From: an uncultured Collinsella sp. | GTDB lineage: Bacteria; Actinomycetota; Coriobacteriia; Coriobacteriales; Coriobacteriaceae | DNA length: 6,170 bases | Direction: 5' to 3' | Assembly: GCA_958424475.1 (NCBI GenBank) | Contig: CATZTY010000066.1 | Coordinates: 1 to 6,170, forward strand | Shown here: piece by piece, positions 1 through 6,170 of the stretch | How positions within the stretch are numbered: the stretch's first letter is position 1 | Layout of the letters: the number at the start of each line of letters is the position of its first letter | Translations under genes and position numbers: made by a program | The notes under the pieces: model-generated | Seen by the model: the letters and a program-made list of their open reading frames with translations, nothing else | Told to the model about the DNA's origin: nothing | Databases searched by the model: none

Positions 1-745
1 ATGAAAGCATAAGCAATGAGTCGCGCTCATACAGCGGTCCCTCAAACCCATAGCAGCGAAGCATAAAGGCAGAGAGCACATCGCGCACGCAGTACTTGTC
101 CATCAACTCGGCCAGCGCCTCGGGACCCTCGTGCAGCAGCATGGTCATACAGCCACGCAGCACAAACGCGGGGCGCGCGTCACCAAGCTCTTTACCGCCA
201 AAAATCACCGTAAGGATGCCGAGTTCGATATCGGATGCGCCCGAGGCATGCGGAACACACGCGGCAAACTTAGCGCAGCGGGTCTTGGCATCAAAAAACG
301 TCTTGTGCTCGCGCAGGCTCTCGCGCACGGCGTCGATATTCTCGATGCCCAGCTGATCGGCCAAAAGCGAAAGATAGTCAGCCTGGAACTGATCGGCATA
401 CAGCTCAACATCGGCAAGCCAATCACCCTCAAGCCTGCCGCGCGGGCAACGGCGATACAGCAAGATATCGCTCGCAAGGTCATCGCGGTTGATGAGCTTC
501 TTGACGGCAAACATACGGCCCTCGCAGGCCTCAACAAAGCGCACCGGGCGCTCAAGGTCACCGTGAGCAGGCATTACGCCGGCATCGGCCCCCACGCCGT
601 CGAAACCCTCGGCAGCCAATCGCTCAAACTCAGGAGCAAACTCGCCGTCTGCATCGTGCCAAACCACCACACGGCGCGGCGCGCATGAGGACAACGGCTG
701 CAAAAATCGCAGCTTGAGCTGTTCTTCTACATCGATCTTGGGCAT
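1..745 (-). CDS. pglZ: BREX-1 protein PglZ (type A), N-terminal part, cut by window edge
   Basis: PglZ/BrxZ is an alkaline-phosphatase-superfamily protein and a core component of BREX phage defence. The frame is open from ATG at 745 to the left edge, giving 248 residues of a protein that is usually about 800 or more. Seen in the sequence: the N-terminal segment RRVVVWHDADGEF (residues 24-36), typical of BREX-1 PglZ openings, and LLYRRCPRG (95-103) followed by WLADVELYADQFQADYLS (109-126), which match the conserved N-terminal region of type A PglZ. The phosphatase-like core with its metal ligands lies further on, outside the window. The start is supported by TAAGGA at 751-756, 5 bases before the ATG. 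It lies only 23 bases after the stop of the upstream pglX C-terminal gene, so the two are very probably cotranscribed. No frameshift or stop is seen in the visible part. Family assignment is confident from motifs and gene order; activity cannot be judged from this fragment. Confidence 0.9.
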   Translation of the reverse strand, partial: MPKIDVEEQLKLRFLQPLSSCAPRRVVVWHDADGEFAPEFERLAAEGFDGVGADAGVMPAHGDLERPVRFVEACEGRMFAVKKLINRDDLASDILLYRRCPRGRLEGDWLADVELYADQFQADYLSLLADQLGIENIDAVRESLREHKTFFDAKTRCAKFAACVPHASGASDIELGILTVIFGGKELGDARPAFVLRGCMTMLLHEGPEALAELMDKYCVRDVLSAFMLRCYGFEGPLYERDSLLMLS

Positions 746-750
746 GAATA

Positions 751-756
751 TCCTTA
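751..756 (-). promoter_or_regulatory. Ribosome binding site of pglZ
   Basis: TAAGGA lies 5 bases upstream of the ATG at 745. It fixes the pglZ start and shows that pglZ is translated independently of the gene before it. Confidence 0.6.
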
Positions 757-768
757 CCGTATCTGCAG

Positions 769-1737
769 TTACTTAATCTTCGCCAGCACATCCTGAAACT
801 TGGCGTAGTTGACCTTGACGCCGTCATCCAGGTCGATCTTAATCATCTGGTCTGCCAAGTGGTGCAGTTTCTCCTCGTAGGCAACGGTCTCTTTGAGCTG
901 GTCGTTGAGCTTTTTGATGCGCTTATCCAAGCGCACGCGCTCGCCGCGCTCGGCACTGACAAGGGCATCGTTGGCATACCCGATCTGGGCACGGTAGCGC
1001 TCCTGCTGCTCATGCACATAGTCGGTGCGGATGCGAGCCAACAGGTCAGGCTGGTAGCGATGCATGTAAACAAGGCACTTGAAGCCGTTCTTCTTGCCGC
1101 TGTCGAACAGCCAGTAGATGGGGCGCTTCTTATAGGTCTGGCAGTGGTCCTTAAAGAAGTCCTTCAAAAAGTAGGTGCGGATTACCTCGCGCGAGGTACC
1201 CTTGCCGCCGAGTGCCTCGGCAATAAAGGCCAGGTTCTGCTCAAGCGTCCCCTCGCCATACACGGTGCGCACAAAGTCGATAAAGTAGCGCACGATGTCG
1301 TCGTCAAAGTACTCGTCATCGGTAATGGGCAGCACGTTATCGCTATCGGGCATAAAGGTCACATGATCAGAGTTGGGCATCTTGACCAGATAGTCATCGA
1401 CTGTGGCGCCCTGATCGGCCAGGACCAGCCCGTCCACATCCAACGAATAGCGGCCAAACATGCAGCCCACGGCATAGCTTATGAGCGAGGTGATCTCGTC
1501 TCGCTTGGTGCGCACGTATTTGTTGCCCTTATAGCTCTCGGGAATCTCGTCGGCGGTATTGAAAATGCGCGCCACCGAAACGTACTTATCCTCGACCTCG
1601 ATGGGCACCTCACCCTCCATATTGTAGATCTTGGCAAAGATTCGGTTGAGCTCTTCCTCGTTACTGCGAAGCTGCTCGAAGCGAGCATTGACCTCGGCCT
1701 TGCGGGCCTCGTATTTTTCTTGAAGTAAAGTGGCCAT
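769..1737 (-). CDS. pglX: Separate C-terminal part of BREX-1 methyltransferase PglX (split gene)
   Basis: This 322-residue protein matches the C-terminal region of full-length BREX-1 PglX/BrxX, not a complete enzyme. Diagnostic segments, recalled from the family, are NEEELNRIF (26-34), ISYAVGCMFGRYSLD (86-100), DDEYFDDDIV (140-149), EALGGKGTSREVIRTYF (174-190), KRPIYWLFDSGKKNGFK (204-220), and the ending DLDDGVKVNYAKFQDVLAKIK from 302. Residues about 243-295 are charged and heptad-like (probable coiled coil). It has no methyltransferase motif I and no NPPY. The start ATG is supported by AAAGGA at 1745-1750, 7 bases upstream. Its length plus that of the upstream pglX part (836) gives 1158, the normal size of intact PglX, so the two look like one protein divided at a linker. 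It is followed after 23 bases by pglZ. It probably has to bind the N-terminal chain to rebuild PglX; a non-functional remnant is the alternative. The frame is intact over 322 codons, which argues for selection to keep it. Confidence 0.88.
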   Translation of the reverse strand: MATLLQEKYEARKAEVNARFEQLRSNEEELNRIFAKIYNMEGEVPIEVEDKYVSVARIFNTADEIPESYKGNKYVRTKRDEITSLISYAVGCMFGRYSLDVDGLVLADQGATVDDYLVKMPNSDHVTFMPDSDNVLPITDDEYFDDDIVRYFIDFVRTVYGEGTLEQNLAFIAEALGGKGTSREVIRTYFLKDFFKDHCQTYKKRPIYWLFDSGKKNGFKCLVYMHRYQPDLLARIRTDYVHEQQERYRAQIGYANDALVSAERGERVRLDKRIKKLNDQLKETVAYEEKLHHLADQMIKIDLDDGVKVNYAKFQDVLAKIK

Positions 1738-1744
1738 GAGGCCA

Positions 1745-1750
1745 TCCTTT
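1745..1750 (-). promoter_or_regulatory. Ribosome binding site of the split pglX C-terminal gene
   Basis: AAAGGA lies 7 bases upstream of the ATG at 1737. It shows that the PglX C-terminal part is equipped for its own translation and is not merely debris after a premature stop. Confidence 0.6.
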
Positions 1751-1947
1751 CATTGTTGATGAGTTGTCAAGAGGCTTAAACTAGGGGACCGAAATCTCCA
1801 AAAATACCCCGACCTTACCGATCGACTTCTGGAAAAGCTATTCACCGCATCGGGCATTTGCAAAAACGCACTAGTGACTCATGAAGTCGCAAACCAAACC
1901 CTGCGAACTGCATCAAGCGTAAAGGAAAGACAACTTGATATCATTTC

Positions 1948-1992
1948 TCAGCTCACTAGTTAAAGCCAACTAAATACCCGGACACGAGCTGA
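1948..1992 (-). terminator. Weak nested inverted repeat just after the HEPN-like gene
   Basis: Seven-base arms TCAGCTC / GAGCTGA (1986-1992 with 1948-1954) enclose a second five-base stem TAGTT / AACTA (1968-1972 with 1957-1961) with a six-base loop. It begins 7 bases after the HEPN-like stop codon. There is no U-run after it, so at best it is a weak terminator or an mRNA end-protecting fold. It could be chance. Confidence 0.2.
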
Positions 1993-1998
1993 AACCCA

Positions 1999-2598
1999 TT
2001 AACGAATATCAGGCCCAGCCTTTATCAGCTTCATCCATTTACATAGAGTCGAATTCTTGATTAGAATTCTTGCAGTGAGTCTTTTGATGTCACCTGCCGG
2101 GTCATCCTTTCGTTTTCCCGCAACATCCTCGATAGCGAACCATATATCGCCCTTTGACTTAAATGCACAGAATCTGCCGTGAGCAAATCCATTTCGTAAG
2201 TGATAAAACAAACTGATCGTTTGATTGCTTTTGGCATCATAAAAGACAGCAGACTCGAAGGGCTTTGACTCGATGCCAGCGCAATCAAACAAATCAGCAT
2301 TACGCAAAGCCTGTTCCATATCACCAACAGCCGCGGCAGACCAATATAAAGACTTATTTGAGCTTGCTGCCTTAAGTTTTTTATTCAAATATTGGGGTTT
2401 TCTCCAGGGAGTATCCCACCCGTATTCAGATACCGGAATGCTTCTGCTAGACAGCCCCGGAGCTGGAGTTTCGACAACAAAGAACCTAAGAAGCGGGGAA
2501 AGCACAGGGCCCAGTGACTTTTGAGATAAACCACATTTAACCCATGCAGGATTAGATTCAACAAACACAACCTTATTTGCTGATACTGTTTCAAACAT
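1999..2598 (-). CDS. Small protein with HEPN-type RNxxxH motif, embedded between the two pglX parts
   Basis: I do not recognise the exact family of this 199-residue protein. Residues 135-140 read RNGFAH inside FYHLRNGFAHGRF, an exact match to the R-x4-H signature (commonly R-N-x3-H) of HEPN domains. These are mostly helical and include many RNase toxins and effectors of toxin-antitoxin, abortive-infection and CRISPR systems. A helical C-terminal stretch follows (about 168-193, TARILIKNSTLCKWMKLI). No signal peptide or membrane segment is evident. ATG at 2598 is preferred, because AGGTGA (2604-2609) sits 5 bases upstream. A GTG directly after the pglX TAG (2607) would add three residues but would place that SD-like sequence over the start. 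The SD overlaps the pglX TAG, so translation is probably coupled to pglX. Base composition is AT-rich compared with the BREX genes (23 of 60 G/C at 2161-2220). Catalysis as an RNase is inferred from the motif only, and there is no obvious antitoxin beside it. The motif could also be structural, in a non-catalytic HEPN-like protein. Confidence 0.65.
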   Translation of the reverse strand: MFETVSANKVVFVESNPAWVKCGLSQKSLGPVLSPLLRFFVVETPAPGLSSRSIPVSEYGWDTPWRKPQYLNKKLKAASSNKSLYWSAAAVGDMEQALRNADLFDCAGIESKPFESAVFYDAKSNQTISLFYHLRNGFAHGRFCAFKSKGDIWFAIEDVAGKRKDDPAGDIKRLTARILIKNSTLCKWMKLIKAGPDIR

Positions 2599-2603
2599 GA
2601 ATC

Positions 2604-2609
2604 TCACCT
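2604..2609 (-). promoter_or_regulatory. Ribosome binding site of the HEPN-like gene, overlapping the pglX stop codon
   Basis: AGGTGA lies 5 bases before ATG 2598, and its first two bases are the last two of the pglX TAG (2608-2610). A ribosome ending pglX is placed directly on this site, the usual arrangement for translational coupling. It decides the start in favour of ATG 2598 over GTG 2607. Confidence 0.6.
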
Positions 2610-5118
2610 AAACCAAGGGGTTGCGTTTGAAATCCCAGGAGGTTTCAAACGAATCCCAATCGGTTTTTGATAGTTCGCGGCACGAGTCGACCATGTCGTT
2701 GACCAACGGCTCCTGTTCCTCGTTCTGAATGATCGGGTAGGTTGCGATTTGGCCTACCTCGAAATTAAGCGTCGGCGAGAGCATGCTTGCGACACGCATG
2801 ATCACAGAGCTGTTACAAGCTCCCTGGAGATACTTGAGTGACTCCTCGTCGCTAAAAACGCTCGTGCCCGCCACATCAAAGATATGCCCAGCAGGCTTAA
2901 AACGAAACGCAATGGACCCGCTTGAAATCTTCGACCAGGTAATCGATGGGCTAAAGAAGCAGTTTGTATTCTGTGGCCTGGAAAGCAATCTACCATTCTG
3001 GTCTTTGTAATTACGGATCTCCTGTCCGTCATTCTCCCAGTTAACAACTGAGCTATTATTTCCGTACCATTTGCGGAAATCGCCGCCCTTGTTGTAGGGG
3101 AACCACTTGCAAGCGCTTTCAATCGACTCTTGAATAGATCCACAGGAATAGACGCTCTTGCAATCATCGACTTCCCACCACTCGCGAACGAAACGAGCGT
3201 TCTCGCCAGTAGCAAGCCCTTGGCGCGGCTTGCCATACTCACTGAGCTGTTTTGCGCTTCCAAACGCATCCAGAAGATCGTCACTGGCCCAGTAGGCTAT
3301 GGGAATGCCTGGGATCTGTTTAAAGGTGTCGGCGCCGCGACGGTAGAACCAGCCGCAGTCGGGGTTCTGGATCGCCGCAAGCAGCTTAAGGCGCTTCGCC
3401 TCGCTGCCGTTGATGTCGACGAGGCGCACGTAAGCGCCCTCGTATGCCGCGCGACCGTTGTAGATGACATCGGCGGTTACGTTGACGACCTCGCCGCCGA
3501 TGGCGTCAAATGCGCGGGGGCCGAGATGAGCCATCGAGACAATCGTTTTGCCCTCGATGATCGAAGAGCGCATCTTCTCAAAGCTGCCCAGGAACATCCA
3601 ACTCTGCATGGTAACCATTGCAGCGTAGCCCTTATCCTCGACAAGGTTAAAACCGCGCTCGATAAAGCACGTGCAGAGGTCGCTCTTCACGTCGGGGTAG
3701 TTCTTCTTGATCCACTTGCTCATGAATGGATTAAAGCTGCTGCTGCCCATATACGGAGGATTCGCAACGGTGCAGGCAAAACGACGGGACAGCTTCTCGC
3801 AGATGGCGGCAGCGCTTTCGAGCTTAGTTTTGGCCGTAGCGGCAAAAAGGTCATCGGAACAACTCGCGGCGGTAGCCTTGAGCTCGTCGATCTCGTCCTC
3901 TGAGGGATTGAGCAGCGAACCGATCTCGCCCAAATGACTCAGCTCCTCGGCGAGCTTCTTGTTACCCGGCAGCTCGTCCTCCCCTAGCGGGATGCTCGAG
4001 AGCACGGCAACGTCGGCGCGAACGCCACGCCTAAAGAAGCGACGATCGTGCTCGCGGGCGCACATGGCAAGCGCCAGCTCCGCGATCTGAGCCGCACGGG
4101 GGTCGATCTCCATGCCAGCGAGGTTTTTGGTCAGGATGAGCTCCGGGATCTCGCGCTCGCGGTAGCCGCGCTCCTCGTACACGGCAAAGAGCAGCTCAAA
4201 CGCATAGACCAGGATATGGCCCGAGCCACATGCGGGGTCGCAGAGGGTTATCTCCTCGGGGCTCGAAATGCGGATGAAGTCCTCGTGCTCAGTATCAGGC
4301 TCGATGTAATACTCCATGCGCTCGCGCAGCGAACTCCCCGGGTTGTTGAGCATCCACAGACGGCCGAGCGAGTTCTGGACCATATAGCGCACGATCCACT
4401 CGGGGGTGAAGAGCTGCGTGGCGGGCGCGATGTCCGCCGCCGCTGCCTTGCGTTTTGCCTTGAAGAACTCGTCTTTGACGTCAGCGTTGTAGTACTGATA
4501 CATCCAGCCCAGAACGGTCACGCCCTTGCGCCAGCCCTCGTCAGCGAGAATGGTGTTGAGTTTGCCCACCACGCCGTCGGACATCATGAGGCCCTGGGGC
4601 AACAGCAGCTCCATGGCACCGCCCACGCGTTCAAAGACGCCCGGCAGGCAATCGGCAAGCTCCTCGCACTGAGCCATAAACAGGTAGCGCCACAGCGGTT
4701 CATCCAAGCCCGCCATCTTGAGCTCGGCTATGCGATCGGTATCGGCCGTCGCTATCTCCACGTCCAGTGCGTTCTCCACGGCCTCGCTGCCATGGCTGCC
4801 GTCCGCACGGCTCAGCATGCGCATACGGCTGGGGAGCCATCCGCGTGCATCCATAAAGCGAATGGCCACGATGCGGTTGAACCAGGTGTAGGCCGCTCGG
4901 TCGCGCAGCGCCTCGTGACCCACCTCTGTCTGTATGCGCAGCAGCTCGTCACGCTGCTCAACCTCAGCAGGACTTAGGGGCAGGCCGTTGACGGTCTCGG
5001 ACCCAACGGGCGAAGGTGCAGGTTCGGTGATGCCGTAGCGCACCATCTGTGCCTCCACGCCTTTGATGAGCTCTGTACGGGCCCAGGTGCAGAAGCTCTT
5101 AAGAGCAGAATCGTTCAT
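2608..5118 (-). CDS. pglX: BREX-1 adenine-specific DNA methyltransferase PglX, methyltransferase and target-recognition part
   Basis: This 836-residue protein is the N-terminal two thirds of PglX/BrxX, the BREX N6-adenine methyltransferase that marks host DNA and is needed for self/non-self discrimination. Seen in the sequence: a PglX-type opening (SALKSFCTWARTELIKGVEAQ from 4), LFTPEWIVRYMV (236-247), SAM-binding motif I DPACGSG (294-300), GMEIDP (335-340, motif II region), catalytic motif IV NPPY (453-456) followed by FNPFMSKWIKKNYPDVKSD (462-480), a variable target-recognition region about 600-795, then NFEVGQIATYPII (785-797) and SWDFKRNPLV (827-836). The stop TAG comes exactly where full-length homologues continue into the C-terminal domain, and that domain is encoded separately at 769-1737. 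ATG 5118 has AGAAAGG 10 bases upstream and lies 66 bases after brxC. From about residue 610 the DNA becomes more AT-rich, which suggests exchange of the recognition region. All catalytic motifs are intact, so SAM binding and catalysis are plausible; whether this part works without its C-terminal partner is unknown. Confidence 0.92.
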   Translation of the reverse strand: MNDSALKSFCTWARTELIKGVEAQMVRYGITEPAPSPVGSETVNGLPLSPAEVEQRDELLRIQTEVGHEALRDRAAYTWFNRIVAIRFMDARGWLPSRMRMLSRADGSHGSEAVENALDVEIATADTDRIAELKMAGLDEPLWRYLFMAQCEELADCLPGVFERVGGAMELLLPQGLMMSDGVVGKLNTILADEGWRKGVTVLGWMYQYYNADVKDEFFKAKRKAAAADIAPATQLFTPEWIVRYMVQNSLGRLWMLNNPGSSLRERMEYYIEPDTEHEDFIRISSPEEITLCDPACGSGHILVYAFELLFAVYEERGYREREIPELILTKNLAGMEIDPRAAQIAELALAMCAREHDRRFFRRGVRADVAVLSSIPLGEDELPGNKKLAEELSHLGEIGSLLNPSEDEIDELKATAASCSDDLFAATAKTKLESAAAICEKLSRRFACTVANPPYMGSSSFNPFMSKWIKKNYPDVKSDLCTCFIERGFNLVEDKGYAAMVTMQSWMFLGSFEKMRSSIIEGKTIVSMAHLGPRAFDAIGGEVVNVTADVIYNGRAAYEGAYVRLVDINGSEAKRLKLLAAIQNPDCGWFYRRGADTFKQIPGIPIAYWASDDLLDAFGSAKQLSEYGKPRQGLATGENARFVREWWEVDDCKSVYSCGSIQESIESACKWFPYNKGGDFRKWYGNNSSVVNWENDGQEIRNYKDQNGRLLSRPQNTNCFFSPSITWSKISSGSIAFRFKPAGHIFDVAGTSVFSDEESLKYLQGACNSSVIMRVASMLSPTLNFEVGQIATYPIIQNEEQEPLVNDMVDSCRELSKTDWDSFETSWDFKRNPLV

Positions 5119-5147
5119 GGTTGATGAGCCTTTCTAAACGCCATAAA

Positions 5148-5175
5148 CCACCGGTGCTCGCTTTGGCACCGGTGG
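5148..5175 (-). terminator. Perfect 10-base-pair hairpin between brxC and pglX
   Basis: Arms CCACCGGTGC (5148-5157) and GCACCGGTGG (5166-5175) pair perfectly around an eight-base loop. The fold is GC-rich and lies 9 bases after the brxC stop codon and 29 bases before the pglX start. On the transcript it is followed by UUUAUGG, a short and broken U-run. It could be a partial intrinsic terminator that lowers pglX expression relative to brxC, or an mRNA processing or stabilising fold. Because pglX has no obvious promoter of its own in the remaining space, complete termination is unlikely. Confidence 0.55.
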
Positions 5176-5184
5176 CCCCGCGAG

Positions 5185-6170
5185 TTAGTTGATACGAATC
5201 TCGTCGTTTGCAGCGAGCTCCTGCATAAGGCGAGAGCGCAGGTCGTCCACGTAGCGCTCCACGTCCTCTGCGGACAAGAGGCGACTCGGCTTGGCCAATT
5301 CGGCGCGGCGCACGGTCTTGATCTTGCGCTGGGGCTTAGACGCGGGCACGGGCGCAGACGATGCGGCGCCCTTGTTGGAGATCTTCTTGACCACCTCACC
5401 CGTACTCGTGACCTCGGTGGTGCGGCGCTCGTTGTCCATTCGCATGCGGGCCTCATCCACGGCGTCGTATATCTTGTTGGTTGCAGCAACGATCCAGTTT
5501 TCCCAGTTTGCCGCGAGGGCGTTAAGCTCGTTGAGGCTCTGGACGCCATGGGCGCGGTTCTTGAACGACTCATACCTGGTGTTGGCGTCCGCGATGGCAT
5601 CCTTGGCCTGCTTGACAAAACCATCTTGGCTCTCGGCCTGCTTCCGCAAATCCTGCAGGTCGTTTTCGATACGACACAAGAACTCGTTGCGGCGAATGCC
5701 CAGGTGCTTTTTGATGTCTTCCTCGACGGGTGCCATCAACGGCTGAAGGTCTTTAATGCGGCCGTAGGGCTTTGGGTCTTTGAGGATCTCGCGTACCTTT
5801 GCCACGTTCTCCACAGCGTTGGGAATGTCATCGGAGGCATACTCGATGCCCTCGGTGCGACTCAAGAAATCCTTGGCGTGGTCAAACGCTGTTCGTTGGT
5901 TGGACTCGAAGAACTCAACCACCTTGTCAAAGTCTTCCTTGGCATCGAACAGGCGGTCCTCGTGCTTGGTGAACGTGGTCAAGAACGCCTCGGAATCGCT
6001 CTGGTCCTTAAGAACGTCGACCACCTCCGAGCGCATCTTCTCGCACTCGTCCTCACCGGGATACGGGTAGGCCGGCTTGATACCCGTGTAGTAGTCGCGT
6101 GCCATGGCGACGCACACCTCACGCAAGCCCTCAAGGCGCTCCTTGAGCTCGGCCACGAGCTTATCCTCGT
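5185..6170 (-). CDS. brxC: BREX-1 ATPase BrxC, C-terminal part, cut by window edge
   Basis: The frame is open from the right edge to TAA at 5185, giving 327 complete codons. A GTG at 6156 is internal and not a start, since the frame continues upstream of it (EDKLVAELKER). BrxC (PglY-related) is a large AAA+ ATPase of BREX, usually near 1200 residues; only its C-terminal quarter is here, so the Walker motifs are outside the window. Evidence for the call: ARDYYTGIKPAYPYPGEDE near the beginning, a long charged helical region, a basic linker RKIKTVRRAEL, and the ending SAEDVERYVDDLRSRL...NDEIRIN, all of which resemble the C-terminal end of BREX-1 BrxC. Position directly upstream of pglX supports it. 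The spacing to pglX is 66 bases and contains a strong hairpin. No frameshift is seen. Confidence 0.85.
   Translation of the reverse strand, partial: EDKLVAELKERLEGLREVCVAMARDYYTGIKPAYPYPGEDECEKMRSEVVDVLKDQSDSEAFLTTFTKHEDRLFDAKEDFDKVVEFFESNQRTAFDHAKDFLSRTEGIEYASDDIPNAVENVAKVREILKDPKPYGRIKDLQPLMAPVEEDIKKHLGIRRNEFLCRIENDLQDLRKQAESQDGFVKQAKDAIADANTRYESFKNRAHGVQSLNELNALAANWENWIVAATNKIYDAVDEARMRMDNERRTTEVTSTGEVVKKISNKGAASSAPVPASKPQRKIKTVRRAELAKPSRLLSAEDVERYVDDLRSRLMQELAANDEIRIN

Larger units (their letters stand above)
1738..1998. other. 261-base gap without a recognised gene, separating the HEPN-like gene from the pglX C-terminal gene
   Basis: This is the longest non-coding stretch in an otherwise tightly packed operon. 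On the minus strand it holds the Shine-Dalgarno site of the downstream gene. It also has an isolated TTGACA (1765-1770) without a matching -10 box at normal spacing, so I do not call a promoter. Bases 1748-1763 resemble the leader of pglX. On the plus strand a stop-free frame of 66 codons (1763-1963) ends in TAA but has no convincing start codon or ribosome binding site; it may be the tail of a lost gene of opposite orientation, or chance. A weak nested inverted repeat lies near the HEPN-like stop codon. It may be a scar of the rearrangement that split pglX. Confidence 0.5.

Noticed and set aside
859..1728. Long plus-strand open frame of 289 codons
   Set aside because: It lies opposite the pglX C-terminal gene, whose minus-strand protein has clear family motifs. 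GC-ending codons create such antisense frames.
1765..1770. Perfect TTGACA on the minus strand upstream of the pglX C-terminal gene
   Set aside because: The hexamer 17 bases downstream is GGATGG, overlapping the Shine-Dalgarno site, and there is no room for a transcription start and leader.
1870..1960. Inverted ACTAGTGA (1870-1877) / TCACTAGT (1953-1960), considered as recombinase crossover sites
   Set aside because: Each arm contains the palindrome ACTAGT, so the inverted match rests on few independent bases. No recombinase gene is in the window.
2051..2072. Direct repeat GAATTCTTG twice, four bases apart
   Set aside because: It is inside the HEPN-like coding region, has only two copies with a 13-base period, and shows nothing to suggest phase-variable slippage.
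4048..4977. Plus-strand open frame of 309 codons (and similar at 3130-3903 and 131-688)
   Set aside because: These are antisense shadows of the pglX methyltransferase part and of pglZ. Their residue composition is rich in His, Ala and Leu, with no recognisable motif.
6154..6156. GTG at 6156 as the start of a 323-residue gene
   Set aside because: The frame runs on upstream to the window edge with BrxC-like residues, and the protein matches only the C-terminal end of BrxC, so this is an internal valine codon.

Overview
The window holds the middle of a BREX type 1 phage-defence operon, read entirely on the minus strand (right to left). In order of transcription it contains the C-terminal end of brxC (cut by the right edge), the methyltransferase and target-recognition half of pglX/brxX, a small gene for a protein with an HEPN-type R-N-x3-H motif, a 261-base non-coding stretch, a separate gene for the C-terminal part of PglX, and the N-terminal third of pglZ (cut by the left edge). 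The order brxC-pglX-pglZ is canonical for BREX-1. brxA and brxB would lie beyond the right edge and brxL beyond the left edge.

The coding DNA is fairly GC-rich with GC-ending codons. Together with the protein style this suggests a gut actinobacterium of the Coriobacteriia (Collinsella-like). That is inference only, as no rRNA or housekeeping marker is present.

The unusual part is 1738 to about 3290. PglX of BREX-1 is normally one protein of roughly 1150-1200 residues. Here it is two proteins, 836 + 322 = 1158 residues. The break falls just after the conserved SWDFKRNPL segment that follows the target-recognition region, and the second part starts just before the NEEELNRIF segment. Little or nothing seems to be lost at the break, and the second part has its own ATG and Shine-Dalgarno site. 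Between the halves sits a 199-residue gene whose start is coupled to the pglX stop codon: the TAG overlaps its Shine-Dalgarno site. This gene carries RNGFAH, the signature of HEPN RNases and HEPN toxins. The target-recognition end of pglX, the HEPN-like gene and the following non-coding stretch are all visibly poorer in GC than the flanking BREX genes, so they may have arrived as one exchangeable cassette.

How the parts probably work together: PglX methylates host DNA at one strand of an asymmetric site and marks self. BrxC (a large AAA+ ATPase) and PglZ (an alkaline-phosphatase-fold protein) are needed for defence. A split PglX would have to reassemble from two chains. The HEPN-like protein, made in step with PglX, could be a second-layer effector or a passenger. 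That link is a hypothesis.
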